64,000 bases of DNA. Source: [Clostridium] asparagiforme DSM 15981 (GTDB lineage Bacteria > Bacillota > Clostridia > Lachnospirales > Lachnospiraceae). The notes beneath the pieces were generated by a model. That model was not told the origin of the DNA, did no database searches, and saw only the letters and a list, made by a program, of their open reading frames with translations. The stretch lies in contig CP102272.1 in NCBI GenBank assembly GCA_025149125.1, positions 1,240,001 to 1,304,000 of the forward strand, in the 5' to 3' direction. This document shows, in pieces, positions 1 to 8,510 of this stretch (positions within the stretch are counted from its first letter, which is position 1; every line of letters starts with the position of its first letter). Position numbers and translations under genes: made by a program.

Positions 1-2
1 GG

Positions 3-680
3 CCTTACCTTGCCAACCCTGACCCGGAGAAAATGCCCATCCTGCAAGACCTCTACGACGAGCTGCTGGCCCAGCCGGAAGCGGAGGCCAAGCGCATCGC
101 GGCGGCGCTGGAGCTGTACGTTTCCGGCTCCCTCAACGTCTTTAATCACCGCAGCAACGTGGAGCTTTCCAACCGGCTTGTGTGCTTCAACATCAAGGAG
201 CTGGGCAAGCAGTTAAAACAGCTCGGTATGCTCGTCATTCAAGATCAGGTGTGGAACCGCGTCACGGTCAACCGGGCGCAGGGCCGCACCACCCGGTACT
301 ATGTGGACGAGTTCCACCTTCTTTTGAAGGGTGAGCTGGCAAGCTGGAGCGTTGAGATTTGGAAGCGTTTCCGCAAATGGGGCGGCATCCCGACCGGCAT
401 CACGCAGAACATCAAAGACCTGTTGGCAAGCCGCGAGGTGGAGAATATCTTTGAAAACTCCGACTTCATCTACATGCTGAACCAAGCCAGCGGCGACCGG
501 CAGATTCTCGCCAAGCAGCTCAACATCTCGCCCCACCAGCTCTCCTACGTCACCCACTCCGGGGAGGGCGAGGGCCTGCTGTTCTACGGAAACGTCATCC
601 TGCCCTTCCTCGACCGCTTCCCCAAGGACAGCGACCTCTACCGGGTGATGACGACCAAGCCCCAGGAGGTCGCGGTTTGA
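3..680 (+). CDS. VirB4-type conjugation ATPase, C-terminal part (cut by window edge)
   Basis: The frame is open to the left edge, so only about the last 225 residues are present. The fragment (RRxGG-style lid not visible; contains ELASWSVEIWKRFRKWGG and GIPTGITQNIKDLL) resembles the C-terminal part of VirB4/TraE-like ATPases of Clostridial ICEs. In these proteins the segment includes the motif-rich helicase-like core that recognises rejected or jammed lids and ends with a short tail. The family powers assembly of the type IV secretion channel at the inner face of the membrane. The Walker A lysine lies outside the window, so ATPase competence cannot be judged here. The stop codon overlaps the TTG start of the next gene by four bases, which points to translational coupling. 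The family call rests on the residual sequence plus the following ICE gene order. Confidence 0.8.
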   Translation, partial: PYLANPDPEKMPILQDLYDELLAQPEAEAKRIAAALELYVSGSLNVFNHRSNVELSNRLVCFNIKELGKQLKQLGMLVIQDQVWNRVTVNRAQGRTTRYYVDEFHLLLKGELASWSVEIWKRFRKWGGIPTGITQNIKDLLASREVENIFENSDFIYMLNQASGDRQILAKQLNISPHQLSYVTHSGEGEGLLFYGNVILPFLDRFPKDSDLYRVMTTKPQEVAV

Positions 681-1609
681 GCGCCTATACCCGGCAGGAT
701 TTAAGCGTCATGCAGGCGTGGCCGCTGGCGCGGAAAATCCAGGTGACGCAGACCCGCATCATGGAGTGGTACTATCACTACGGCGGCAACGTGGCCGTCT
801 CTTTCTCCGGCGGAAAGGATTCCACCGTGCTGCTGGACATGGCGCGGCGGGCCTTCCCGGAGATCCGGGCCGTGTTCGTGGACACGGGCCTCGAATACCC
901 GGAAATCCGGGAGTTCGTCAAGACCGTCCCCAACGTGGTGTGGCTGCGCCCGGAGCTGGCCTTCCCGAAAGTGATCGAGAGGTACGGCTACCCCATCGTC
1001 TCCAAGGAGGTGGCGCGGCGCATCTACTACGCCCGCAAGGGCAGCGCCTGGGCCTTTCAGCATCTGGCCGGATTGAACAAGGACGGCACCCCTTCCAGAT
1101 TCAATGAGCGGTTTATGAAATGGCGCTTCCTGCTGGACGCGCCATTTCCCATTTCCGACTACTGCTGCACGGTGATGAAGAAACAGCCCATCCACCGCTT
1201 CACCCGGCAGACCGGGGCCATGCAGATTATCGGGACAATGGCCTGCGAGAGCGCCATCCGCCAGAACTCCTATCTCAAGAACGGCTGCAACGCTTTCCAC
1301 AAGAAGGAGCCGACCTCTCAGCCGATGTCCTTCTGGCTGGAACAGGACGTGCTCCAATACCTGCAATTCACCGGCATTCCCTACGCCTCCGGCATCTACG
1401 GCCAGATCACCGAGCAGAAGGGCAAGCTCGTCACCACCGGCGCGCACCGCACCGGCTGTATGTTCTGCATGTTCGGCGCGCATCTGGAAAAGGAGCCGAA
1501 CCGCTTCCAGCGCATGGCGCTGACCCACCCGAACCAATACGACTACTGCATCCACAAGCTGGGCTGCGGGGCGGCGCTGGACTATATCGGCGTCCCCTAC
1601 GCGGCCTGA
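677..1609 (+). CDS. PP-loop PAPS-reductase-like protein of the conjugation operon
   Basis: A 310-residue protein with the PP-loop SGGKDS at about residues 44-49, which binds ATP in the phosphoadenosine phosphosulfate reductase/DndC/ThiI-like superfamily. Cysteine pairs occur at DYCCTV (middle) and GCMFCMFG (near the C-terminus) and could hold an Fe-S cluster or act in sulfur transfer. The start is TTG, overlapping the upstream stop by four bases. Genuine sulfate assimilation is unlikely because no partner genes are nearby. Annotation pipelines name such ICE proteins phosphoadenosine phosphosulfate reductase. Its role in transfer is unknown; DNA or tRNA thiolation is only a possibility. Confidence 0.8.
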   Translation: MSAYTRQDLSVMQAWPLARKIQVTQTRIMEWYYHYGGNVAVSFSGGKDSTVLLDMARRAFPEIRAVFVDTGLEYPEIREFVKTVPNVVWLRPELAFPKVIERYGYPIVSKEVARRIYYARKGSAWAFQHLAGLNKDGTPSRFNERFMKWRFLLDAPFPISDYCCTVMKKQPIHRFTRQTGAMQIIGTMACESAIRQNSYLKNGCNAFHKKEPTSQPMSFWLEQDVLQYLQFTGIPYASGIYGQITEQKGKLVTTGAHRTGCMFCMFGAHLEKEPNRFQRMALTHPNQYDYCIHKLGCGAALDYIGVPYAA

Positions 1610-1629
1610 CGGACGGGAGGTGACGACGG

Positions 1630-3342
1630 TTGAAACGAGAACCCCGGTTACAGTTCACCGACGCCGAGCGCGCCGACCCGGAATTAGAGAAGCCCATCCG
1701 CAAGGCGGAGAAAGCGGCGGCAAAGGCGGACGCGGCCCAGACCAAGATACCCAAAAAAACCGTAAAGGTGAAGGAGCGCGCCGTTGACCTTACCACCGGC
1801 AAGGTCACGACGCGCCTTAGATTTGAAGAAATCGACAAGAAAAAGCCGCCGTCCAAGCTGACGCACACCCTTCGGGACGCCCCCGGCAACACCGTGGCGG
1901 GGGCGCTCCACCGGGAGATCGCCAAAAGCGAGGACGAGAACGTGGGCGTGGAGAGCGCCCACAAGCTGGAGAAAGCCGCCGAGACGGGCGGGCGCTTCAT
2001 CCAGTCCGCCCGCCGCTCCCACCAGCTCAAGCCTTATCGCAAGGCGGCGGCAGCGGAGCACCGGCTGGAAAAAGCCAACGTGGACGCGCTGTACCACAGG
2101 AGCCTGCGGGAGAATCCCACCAGCAACCCCCTCTCCCGCTGGCAGCAGAAGCGGGCCATTCGCAAACAGTATGCCGCCGCCAAGCGCACCGGGCAGGCCA
2201 CCACCGGCACCGCCAAGGCAGCGGGAGGCACCGCGCGGGCGGCGAAAACGGCGGTCAAGCGGAGCGAACAGGCGGCGGGCTTCCTCTGGCGGCACAAAAA
2301 GGGCTTCCTCATCGTCGCGGCCTTGTTCCTCATTGTCTGCATGTTCCTCAACTTCCTGTCCTCCTGCTCCATGATGTCCCAAACGCTCCTGTCGGGGCTG
2401 TCCGGCACCACCTACCCCTCCACCGACGAGGCTTCGCTGGCCGTGGAGGGAGAGTACGTTTCCAAGGAGCTGGCGCTGCAAAACCGCATTGACAACATTG
2501 AGAGCGAGTTCCCCGGCTATGACGAGTACCGTTACGACATCGGGGAGATCGGCCACAACCCCCACGAGCTGGCTTCCTACCTGAGCACCGTGTTCCAAGA
2601 GTACACCCTGTCGGAAGTGGCGGCGGAGCTGGAGCGCGTCTTTGGCCTGCAATACGAGCTGACATTGACGGAGATTGTGGAGACGCGCACCTATACAGAC
2701 GAGGACGGAGACGAACATGAATATGACTATTACATTTTGGATGTGACGCTGACGAGCAGGCCCATCGGGTCATTCGTGGCGGAGCTGCTGGACGCCGACC
2801 AGCTTGAACAGTACCGCGTCTATCTCGCCACCAGCGGCAACCGCCCGCTGTTGTTCGGCGGCGGCACGGCGGACGGAGGCCCCTCCGAGGATTTGAGCGG
2901 AGTGCGCTTCGTGGACGGGGAACGCCCCGGCAACCAAGCGGTAGTGGACATCGCGCAGTCCCAGGTGGGCAACGTGGGCGGACAGCCCTATTGGAGCTGG
3001 TACGGCTTCGAGAGCCGGGTGGAGTGGTGCGCCTGCTTTGTGTCCTGGTGCTTCGCCCAGGCCGGGTACAGCGAACCGCGCTTTTCCGGCTGCACATCGG
3101 GCGGAATGGCGTGGTATCAGTCCCACGGCCAATGGGGGGACAGGAATTACAGCGACATCGCCCCCGGCGACGCCATCTTCTTCGATTGGGACAACTCCGG
3201 CGACGCCGACCATGTGGGCATCGTCGTCGGCACCGATGGGGAGCGCGTCTACACCGTGGAGGGCAACAGCGGCGACGCCTGCAAAATCCGCAGCTACCCC
3301 CTGGGCAGCAGCGTCATTCGCGGCTACGGCCTGATGAACTAA
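1630..3342 (+). CDS. Membrane-anchored CHAP-domain cell-wall hydrolase (CD1108-like)
   Basis: A 570-residue protein with a Lys/Ala-rich cytoplasmic region (about 1-220), one membrane segment (about 225-245, LIVAALFLIVCMFLNF), an exposed linker and a C-terminal CHAP/amidase domain (about 435-570). Probable catalytic residues are Cys467 in EWCACFVSW, His528 in DHVGIVVG and Asn546 in VEGNSGD. The layout fits the VirB1-like lysin that opens peptidoglycan for the conjugation channel in Gram-positive ICEs. The start is TTG with a good GGAGG upstream. It sits directly between the VirB4/PP-loop genes and the DUF4315/DUF4366 pair, the usual order in CTn-type elements. Confidence 0.88.
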   Translation: MKREPRLQFTDAERADPELEKPIRKAEKAAAKADAAQTKIPKKTVKVKERAVDLTTGKVTTRLRFEEIDKKKPPSKLTHTLRDAPGNTVAGALHREIAKSEDENVGVESAHKLEKAAETGGRFIQSARRSHQLKPYRKAAAAEHRLEKANVDALYHRSLRENPTSNPLSRWQQKRAIRKQYAAAKRTGQATTGTAKAAGGTARAAKTAVKRSEQAAGFLWRHKKGFLIVAALFLIVCMFLNFLSSCSMMSQTLLSGLSGTTYPSTDEASLAVEGEYVSKELALQNRIDNIESEFPGYDEYRYDIGEIGHNPHELASYLSTVFQEYTLSEVAAELERVFGLQYELTLTEIVETRTYTDEDGDEHEYDYYILDVTLTSRPIGSFVAELLDADQLEQYRVYLATSGNRPLLFGGGTADGGPSEDLSGVRFVDGERPGNQAVVDIAQSQVGNVGGQPYWSWYGFESRVEWCACFVSWCFAQAGYSEPRFSGCTSGGMAWYQSHGQWGDRNYSDIAPGDAIFFDWDNSGDADHVGIVVGTDGERVYTVEGNSGDACKIRSYPLGSSVIRGYGLMN

Positions 3343-3364
3343 AAAAGGAAGGAGAACTTCATAT

Positions 3365-3634
3365 ATGAACCCGAAAATCAAGAAAATCGACGCCGAGTAC
3401 GAGAAGAACGCGGCGAAAATCACCGAGCTGCAAGCGCGGCAGAAGGAGCTTTCCAAGGAGCGCACGGAGCTGGAGAACCTGGACATCATCGGCATCGTGC
3501 GCAGCCTGGGCGTGACGCCGGACGCGCTGGCGGCGCTCATTCAGGCGTCGCGCGGCGGACAGGCCGCACCCGCGCTGGGGAATATTCTGGAGGAAAAGGA
3601 GGGCGGCAACGATGTGGAAGCTGAAAACGACTAA
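3365..3634 (+). CDS. DUF4315 family protein
   Basis: An 89-residue, highly charged protein. The first 40 residues (IDAEYEKNAAKITELQARQ and onward) are predicted coiled coil, followed by a short helical segment LDIIGIVRSLGVTPDALAAL. This is the pattern of DUF4315 proteins, which almost always sit between the CHAP lysin and the DUF4366 surface protein in Tn1549/CTn-type elements. AAGGAAGGAG lies just upstream of the ATG. The 3' end overlaps the next start by 23 bases. The molecular function is unknown; a structural or assembly role in the transfer apparatus is inference from position. Confidence 0.85.
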   Translation: MNPKIKKIDAEYEKNAAKITELQARQKELSKERTELENLDIIGIVRSLGVTPDALAALIQASRGGQAAPALGNILEEKEGGNDVEAEND

Positions 3635-5669
3635 GCGGGCTTTGGCCCTGACCCTCGCCGCCGTGCTGCTGTGCGTCCCCTTGATGGGGCTGGCGGCCCC
3701 GGCTGCGGATACCGACACGCTTAAACCACCGCCCTGCTCCTGTGAAACAAGATGCACGGCGGCATCCATCAACAAGGACTGCGCCATGTGTGTGATGGAT
3801 CGGATGTGCTGCACCGGCACGGTGCCGGAGCCGCCCTGCTCCTGCGAGAAAAAGTGCGCCGAGGGAACCAAGAATCAGGATTGCCTCCGCTGCAAGGACG
3901 ACAGTTCCCACTGTATGGGAAAGGAGCCGGAGCCTGCGCCGGTCTGCTCCTGCACCATGAAGTGCAAGGAGGGGGCCGTCAAGGAGGATTGCCCGGTCTG
4001 TAAGACCGATCTCACCGGCTGTATCGGAAAGGAGCCGGAACCCGCGCCGGTCTGCTCCTGCACCGTGAAGTGCAAGGAGGGGGCCGTCAAGGAGGATTGC
4101 CCGGTCTGCAAGACCGACCTCACCGGCTGCATCGGAAAGGAGCCGGAACCCGCGTCGGTCTGCTCCTGCACCGTGAAGTGCAAGGAGGGGGCCGTCAAGG
4201 AGGATTGCCCGGTCTGTAAGACCGATCTCACCGGCTGCAAGGGTAAGGCCCCGGAGCCGACGCCCGCCCCCAAACCGGCGTACACCATCACCATCGTCAC
4301 ACCCACCGGCTGGCACACCAAAACCGCCGATGTGCAAATCCGTGTCACCGACGACAACGGCACCGGCTGGAAGCAGGTGGAGGCGAAAATTGAGCGCGGC
4401 GGGAGCTGGATTGACCTGACCGACGATTTTGCCGACAGGAACCGCGCCACTGTGGAGATCACGGAGAACTGCACCGTCTATGTCACCGTCACCGATGGGG
4501 ACGGCAAGACCCACACCAAGAGCCGCTACATCGAATGTTTTGACAGGGTGGCCCCCACCATCAAGGCGGGTATCGACGGGCGGCTGCTGCGGGTGGAGGC
4601 CGAGGACGAGCTTTCCGGCATCGACGCGATTTTCATTGACGGGGAGCGGTACAGCGGCCTCACCAACGGGACGCTGGATGTGCGGCTGCGCGACCTGGAC
4701 GGCGAATACAAGCAGATTTCCATTCAGGCGGTGGACAACGCCGGGAACAAGTCCAAGACGGTGCAGCTCAATAACCCGAACTACGAGGAACCCAAGAAGG
4801 ATAAGGACGACAAGGACGAGGATAAGCCGTCGTCCAGTTGCCCCGACGCCACCAAGCCGACTACCACTCCGACGCCGACACCGACGCCCACAACGCCCCC
4901 GGCGACCACCACCCCGGCCCCTGGCGGCACCGCCAAGCCCTCCACCGGCGCGGCGGGCGGCGTCAGCTCCCCCTCCGGGGGGAAACCCAGCGGCACGGGC
5001 GGCGCGTCCGGGAGCAAGGAGGAACCGCCCGCCGAGAAGGAGCCGGGGGAACCTTTTTCCGAGGGCAGCGGTATCGTGACCCGCGATCTGCTCTATGACA
5101 AGGCCACCAACAAGCAGTTCATCACCGTGCAGGGGCGGGACGGCAGCACCTTTTACATCATCATCGACTACGACGCCCCGGTGAACGAGGAAGAAGAACA
5201 GTACACCACCTATTTCCTCAACCAAGTGGACGAGGCCGATCTCGCCGCCCTGCTGGGGGAGGAAGAACCCGCCGTCTGTGATTGCACGGTGAAGTGCGCC
5301 ACCGGCGCGGTGAATACCGCCTGCCCCGTCTGCGCGTCCAACATGGCCGGATGCGCCGGAAAAGCGGCGGAGCCGGAGAAGCCGGTGGAACCGACCGCCC
5401 CGGAGCCGGAACAGCCCGAACAGAAAAGCGGCATGGGCGGCGTCCTCGCCCTGCTGCTGGTGCTGGCCCTGGCGGGCGGCGGCGCGTTCTACTATTTGAA
5501 GTTCATCAAGAATAAGCCCAAGACCAAGGGCAGCGCCGATCTGGATGACTACGACTACGGCGACGACCCGGAGGATGGGGATTACGAGGACGGCCCCCCG
5601 GAGGACACGGCCAGCCCGGAGGCCGGGGACGCGGAGCCGGAGGAAGATACGGAGGACGAGGACAAATGA
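3612..5669 (+). CDS. DUF4366-type surface protein with six Cys-rich repeats
   Basis: A 685-residue exported protein. Residues 1-30 are a signal peptide ending near GLAAPA. Next come Cys-rich modules of the form CSCxxKCxxGAxxxxCPVC: two diverged, three almost identical 36-residue copies, and one more near residue 555. An Ig-like segment (about 220-390), a Pro/Thr/Gly-rich spacer and the DUF4366 core (about 475-560) follow. A membrane helix at about 605-625 (GVLALLLVLALAGGGAFYY) and an acidic cytoplasmic tail end the protein. It is probably anchored in the membrane with the Cys modules outside, as part of the conjugation machinery. The ATG overlaps the DUF4315 gene and follows GGAGGAAAAGGAGGG. 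Confidence 0.87.
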   Translation: MWKLKTTKRALALTLAAVLLCVPLMGLAAPAADTDTLKPPPCSCETRCTAASINKDCAMCVMDRMCCTGTVPEPPCSCEKKCAEGTKNQDCLRCKDDSSHCMGKEPEPAPVCSCTMKCKEGAVKEDCPVCKTDLTGCIGKEPEPAPVCSCTVKCKEGAVKEDCPVCKTDLTGCIGKEPEPASVCSCTVKCKEGAVKEDCPVCKTDLTGCKGKAPEPTPAPKPAYTITIVTPTGWHTKTADVQIRVTDDNGTGWKQVEAKIERGGSWIDLTDDFADRNRATVEITENCTVYVTVTDGDGKTHTKSRYIECFDRVAPTIKAGIDGRLLRVEAEDELSGIDAIFIDGERYSGLTNGTLDVRLRDLDGEYKQISIQAVDNAGNKSKTVQLNNPNYEEPKKDKDDKDEDKPSSSCPDATKPTTTPTPTPTPTTPPATTTPAPGGTAKPSTGAAGGVSSPSGGKPSGTGGASGSKEEPPAEKEPGEPFSEGSGIVTRDLLYDKATNKQFITVQGRDGSTFYIIIDYDAPVNEEEEQYTTYFLNQVDEADLAALLGEEEPAVCDCTVKCATGAVNTACPVCASNMAGCAGKAAEPEKPVEPTAPEPEQPEQKSGMGGVLALLLVLALAGGGAFYYLKFIKNKPKTKGSADLDDYDYGDDPEDGDYEDGPPEDTASPEAGDAEPEEDTEDEDK
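3920..4243 (+). repeat. Three tandem 108-bp repeats coding for a Cys-rich module
   Basis: Units begin at 3920, 4028 and 4136 with a period of exactly 108 bp (36 codons). The copies differ by only a few bases, much less than the flanking diverged modules of the same protein, which suggests recent expansion or gene conversion. Copy number may vary between strains. Confidence 0.9.
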
Positions 5670-5872
5670 GGTACTTCACCAATAACCCGCTTGAGCGGAT
5701 GATGATGCAGACCCCAGGGCCGGTGCGGGAGGCGACGCCGCCCCCCGCCCCCAAGGGGCATCCCTGCAACGGCTGCAAACGCTACGGCGAGGGCTGCGCC
5801 CTGCCCTGTTACCGGGGTGTGGCCGTGCAGACTGTGGAAAGGAGGGGCGGAAATGCGCTTTGTGATCGCTGA
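5666..5872 (+). CDS. Small Cys-containing hypothetical protein
   Basis: A 68-residue frame whose ATG overlaps the upstream stop (ATGA) and whose end overlaps the topoisomerase start by 20 bases, the typical coupled arrangement in this operon. It contains a compact cluster HPCNGCKRYGEGCALPCYRG that could bind metal. No recognised domain. The tight spacing and the Cys pattern support a real gene, but no function can be assigned. Confidence 0.6.
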   Translation: MRYFTNNPLERMMMQTPGPVREATPPPAPKGHPCNGCKRYGEGCALPCYRGVAVQTVERRGGNALCDR

Positions 5873-7970
5873 AAAACCGTCCGTGGCGCAGAGCCTCGCC
5901 GCCGTCCTGGGCGCAAAACAGCGCAGGGACGGCTATCTGGAGGGGAACGGCTGGCTGGTGAGCTGGTGCTTCGGGCATCTGGCGGAGCTGGCCGACGCGG
6001 GCGTGTATGACCCGGAGTACGCCAAGTGGCGCTATGACGACCTGCCCATCCTGCCGGAGAGCTGGCGCTTTACCGTCAGCCCGGACAAGCGGGGCCAGTT
6101 CGACACCCTGCGGGGCCTCATGCGCCGGGAAGATGTGACGGAGGTGGTGAACGCCTGCGACGCGGGGCGCGAGGGGGAGCTGATTTTCCGCACCGCCTAC
6201 CATCTGGCGGGCTGTGCCAAGCCCATGAAACGCCTGTGGATTTCCAGCATGGAGGACGAGGCCATCCGGGAGGGCTTCGCCGCCCTGCGGGACGGGCGGG
6301 AGTACGACGGCCTGCACCAATCCGCCCTCTGCCGCGCCAAGGCGGACTGGCTGGTGGGCATCAACGCCACCCGGCTGTTCTCCCTGCTCTACAACCGCAC
6401 CCTCAACGTGGGGCGCGTCCTGTCCCCGACGCTGGCGCTCATCGTCCAGCGGGAGGCGGAGATCGGCGCGTTCCGCCCCGAACCGTTCTACACCGTCGCT
6501 CTGGACTGCGGCGGCTTCACCGCCACCGGCGAGAGGCAGAAAACCAAGAAGGAGGCGGAGACCACCGCCGCCGCCTGCAAGGGCGGGGCGGCCATCCTCC
6601 AAGCGGTGGAGCGGAAGGAGAAAACGGAGAAGCCGCCCGCCCTGTATGACCTCACCACCCTCCAGCGGGACGCCAACCGCGCCCTGGGCTTCACCGCCCA
6701 GCAGACGCTGGACTATCTGCAAAGCCTCTATGAAAAAAAGCTCTGCACCTATCCCCGCACCGACAGCCGGTTTTTAACAAATGACATGGAGGCGGGCGTC
6801 CCGGCCCTCGCCGCCGTCGCCGCTCTCATCTGCGGGGCGGAGTCACTGGCAGGCGGCCTCCGCCCGGAAAGCTGCAACGCCGCCCAGGTGTGCGACAGCG
6901 CCAAGGTCAGCGACCATCACGCCGTTGTCCCCACGCCCAGCGCGGGCAAGGCAGACCCCGCCGCCCTGCCTGCGGGAGAGCGGGAGGTGCTGCGGCTGGT
7001 GGCGCGGGGCCTGCTCCGGGCGGTCAGCCCCGCCCACCGCTTCGCGGAAACCTCTGTCACGGTGGAGTGCGGCGGGAGCCGCTTCACCGCCAAAGGCAGG
7101 GCCGTCCTGGACATGGGCTGGAAGCTCTACGACCAGACCGACAAAGAGGCGTTCGGGAGCAGCCTCCCGGACGGAGGCCGTCTCCCTGACGGAATGAAGG
7201 AAGGACAGACCCTGACTGTGGCGGGCGTCACCATCAAGGAGGGCAAGACCACCGCCCCCAAGCATCACACGGAGGATTCCCTGCTGGCGGCGATGGAGAC
7301 GGCGGGGGCCAAGGATATGCTGGCAGGCGGCCTCCGCCCCGACGACGCCGAGCGCCGGGGCCTCGGCACCCCCGCCACCCGCGCCGCGATTCTCGAAAAG
7401 CTGGTGTCCACCGGCTTTGTGGAGCGCAAGAAAGCGAAAAAGGCGGTGAACCTCCTGCCGACACAGATCGGCGTCTCCCTCGTCACCGTCCTGCCCGAAC
7501 AGCTCCAATCCCCCCAGCTCACCGCCGAGTGGGAGCACCGCTTAAAGGAGATCGAGGGCGGCGCGCTCGACCCCGGCGACTTTCTGGACGGCATCGCCGC
7601 CATGCTCCGGGAGCTGGTGCAGACCTATGAGGCCGTGGAGGGCGCGGAGGTGCTGTTCCCGTCCGACCGGGAGCGCGTCGGCACCTGCCCCCGCTGCGGC
7701 GGGGCCGTCACCGAGAGCAAAAAGGGCTTCTTCTGCGAGAACCGGGAGTGCCGCTTCGCGCTGTGGAAGGACAACCGTTTTTTCGCCGCCAAGAAAAAGG
7801 TGTTGACCAAGGCGGTCGCCGCCGCGCTCTTAAAGGACGGGCGGGCGCGGCTCACCGGCTGCTTCAGCGAAAAGACCGGCAAGACCTACGACGCCACCGT
7901 GGTGCTGGACGACGACGGCGGCAAGTACGTCAACTTCCGGCTGGAGTTTGACGCGGGAGGCAGAAAATGA
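5853..7970 (+). CDS. topB: DNA topoisomerase III (type IA)
   Basis: A 705-residue type IA topoisomerase. The N-terminal Toprim domain has EKPSVAQSLA and the acidic motif DAGREGELIF (Asp103 onwards). The active-site tyrosine is Tyr300 in LCTYPRTDSRFLT. The C-terminus has a zinc-ribbon-like CPRCGG...CENREC and a TopB_C-like tail KTGKTYDATV. The enzyme passes single strands and resolves DNA structures during transfer or replication. I chose ATG 5853 over an in-frame GTG at 5817 because GGAAAGGAGGGG lies just before it and translation begins directly at the conserved MRFVIAEKPS. Confidence 0.95.
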   Translation: MRFVIAEKPSVAQSLAAVLGAKQRRDGYLEGNGWLVSWCFGHLAELADAGVYDPEYAKWRYDDLPILPESWRFTVSPDKRGQFDTLRGLMRREDVTEVVNACDAGREGELIFRTAYHLAGCAKPMKRLWISSMEDEAIREGFAALRDGREYDGLHQSALCRAKADWLVGINATRLFSLLYNRTLNVGRVLSPTLALIVQREAEIGAFRPEPFYTVALDCGGFTATGERQKTKKEAETTAAACKGGAAILQAVERKEKTEKPPALYDLTTLQRDANRALGFTAQQTLDYLQSLYEKKLCTYPRTDSRFLTNDMEAGVPALAAVAALICGAESLAGGLRPESCNAAQVCDSAKVSDHHAVVPTPSAGKADPAALPAGEREVLRLVARGLLRAVSPAHRFAETSVTVECGGSRFTAKGRAVLDMGWKLYDQTDKEAFGSSLPDGGRLPDGMKEGQTLTVAGVTIKEGKTTAPKHHTEDSLLAAMETAGAKDMLAGGLRPDDAERRGLGTPATRAAILEKLVSTGFVERKKAKKAVNLLPTQIGVSLVTVLPEQLQSPQLTAEWEHRLKEIEGGALDPGDFLDGIAAMLRELVQTYEAVEGAEVLFPSDRERVGTCPRCGGAVTESKKGFFCENRECRFALWKDNRFFAAKKKVLTKAVAAALLKDGRARLTGCFSEKTGKTYDATVVLDDDGGKYVNFRLEFDAGGRK

Positions 7971-8329
7971 GCGGGGACATCCGCCGCATGGACGAGGGGC
8001 AGCTTCGGCGGGTGAAGAAGCTCATTCGGGGCCTGTGCGCCAACTGCGACGGCGGCGACTGCCTCCTGCTGGACGACGGCGAGGCGCACGTCTGCCCCCA
8101 GCTCATCACCTACTCGCTGCTGTGCCGCTACTTCCGCGCCGCCGTCCTCCCCGCCGACCGGGAGCTGTACGCCGACATCATGGAGCGGGACGCCCGGAAG
8201 CGGTGCGCCGACTGCGGCGCGCCCTTCGTCCCCACCGGGAGCCGGGGCGTGTTCTGCCCCCGGTGTGCCGTCCTGCGGGAGCGCCGCCGCAAGGCCGAGT
8301 GGGCGCGGCGGAATCGGGGCCGGGAGTAG
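7967..8329 (+). CDS. Cysteine-rich VLP-domain protein
   Basis: A 120-residue protein overlapping the topoisomerase stop by ATGA. It has two Cys groups: CANCDGGDC near residue 25 and CADCGAP...FCPRCA near residues 80-100. Between them is the sequence FRAAVLPADREL, which carries the VLP tripeptide that names the family. It is a probable zinc-binding, DNA-associated protein and is found in most Tn1549/CTn-like transfer operons. Function unknown. Confidence 0.85.
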   Translation: MSGDIRRMDEGQLRRVKKLIRGLCANCDGGDCLLLDDGEAHVCPQLITYSLLCRYFRAAVLPADRELYADIMERDARKRCADCGAPFVPTGSRGVFCPRCAVLRERRRKAEWARRNRGRE

Positions 8330-8437
8330 ACGTTTAGGCCCTCTGAACCCCTTGATTTATGGGGCTTTCCAGCGGCGGAACCGGGGGTGCCCGACCCATT
8401 TCCCATGAACCCCCGAAAACGCGGTTTAGGCGTCTAC
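8326..8437 (+). ncRNA. Candidate structured leader upstream of the ArdC/YodL gene
   Basis: GTAGACG (8326-8332) can pair with CGTCTAC (8431-8437), closing two internal hairpins: CCCC 8348-8351 with GGGG 8361-8364, and CGGGGGT 8382-8388 with ACCCCCG 8409-8415. The interval has no coding capacity I trust and is followed immediately by a terminator-like hairpin. This leader-plus-terminator layout suggests an attenuator or riboregulator. No known riboswitch consensus was recognised. Confidence 0.4.
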
Positions 8438-8443
8438 ATCACC

Positions 8444-8489
8444 GCCCCGCGCGGGACGGAGCATACTGTCTTGCGCGGGGCTATTTTTT
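8444..8489 (+). terminator. Intrinsic-terminator-like hairpin in the transfer operon
   Basis: A perfect 9-bp GC stem GCCCCGCGC (8444-8452) / GCGCGGGGC (8473-8481) with a 20-base loop and a TATTTTTTG tail. It lies between two + strand genes, so it may be a regulated terminator rather than an operon end. Confidence 0.65.
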
Positions 8490-8510
8490 GCTGAGAAAGG
8501 AGTGTCCAAA

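Noticed and set aside
3920..4243. CRISPR-like array suggested by regular direct repeats
   Set aside because: The repeats are coding, 108 bp long and contiguous, without unique spacers; no cas genes are present.
3537..5225. Long open frame on the minus strand opposite the DUF4366 gene (562 codons)
   Set aside because: It has Gly/Arg-rich low-complexity sequence, no plausible start context, and lies wholly opposite a well-supported gene. High GC content gives long antisense frames throughout the ICE.
8332..8437. Integron attC-like site suggested by repeated TTTAGG/GTTTAGG sequence
   Set aside because: The core boxes are in direct, not inverted, orientation, and no integron integrase or cassette is nearby.
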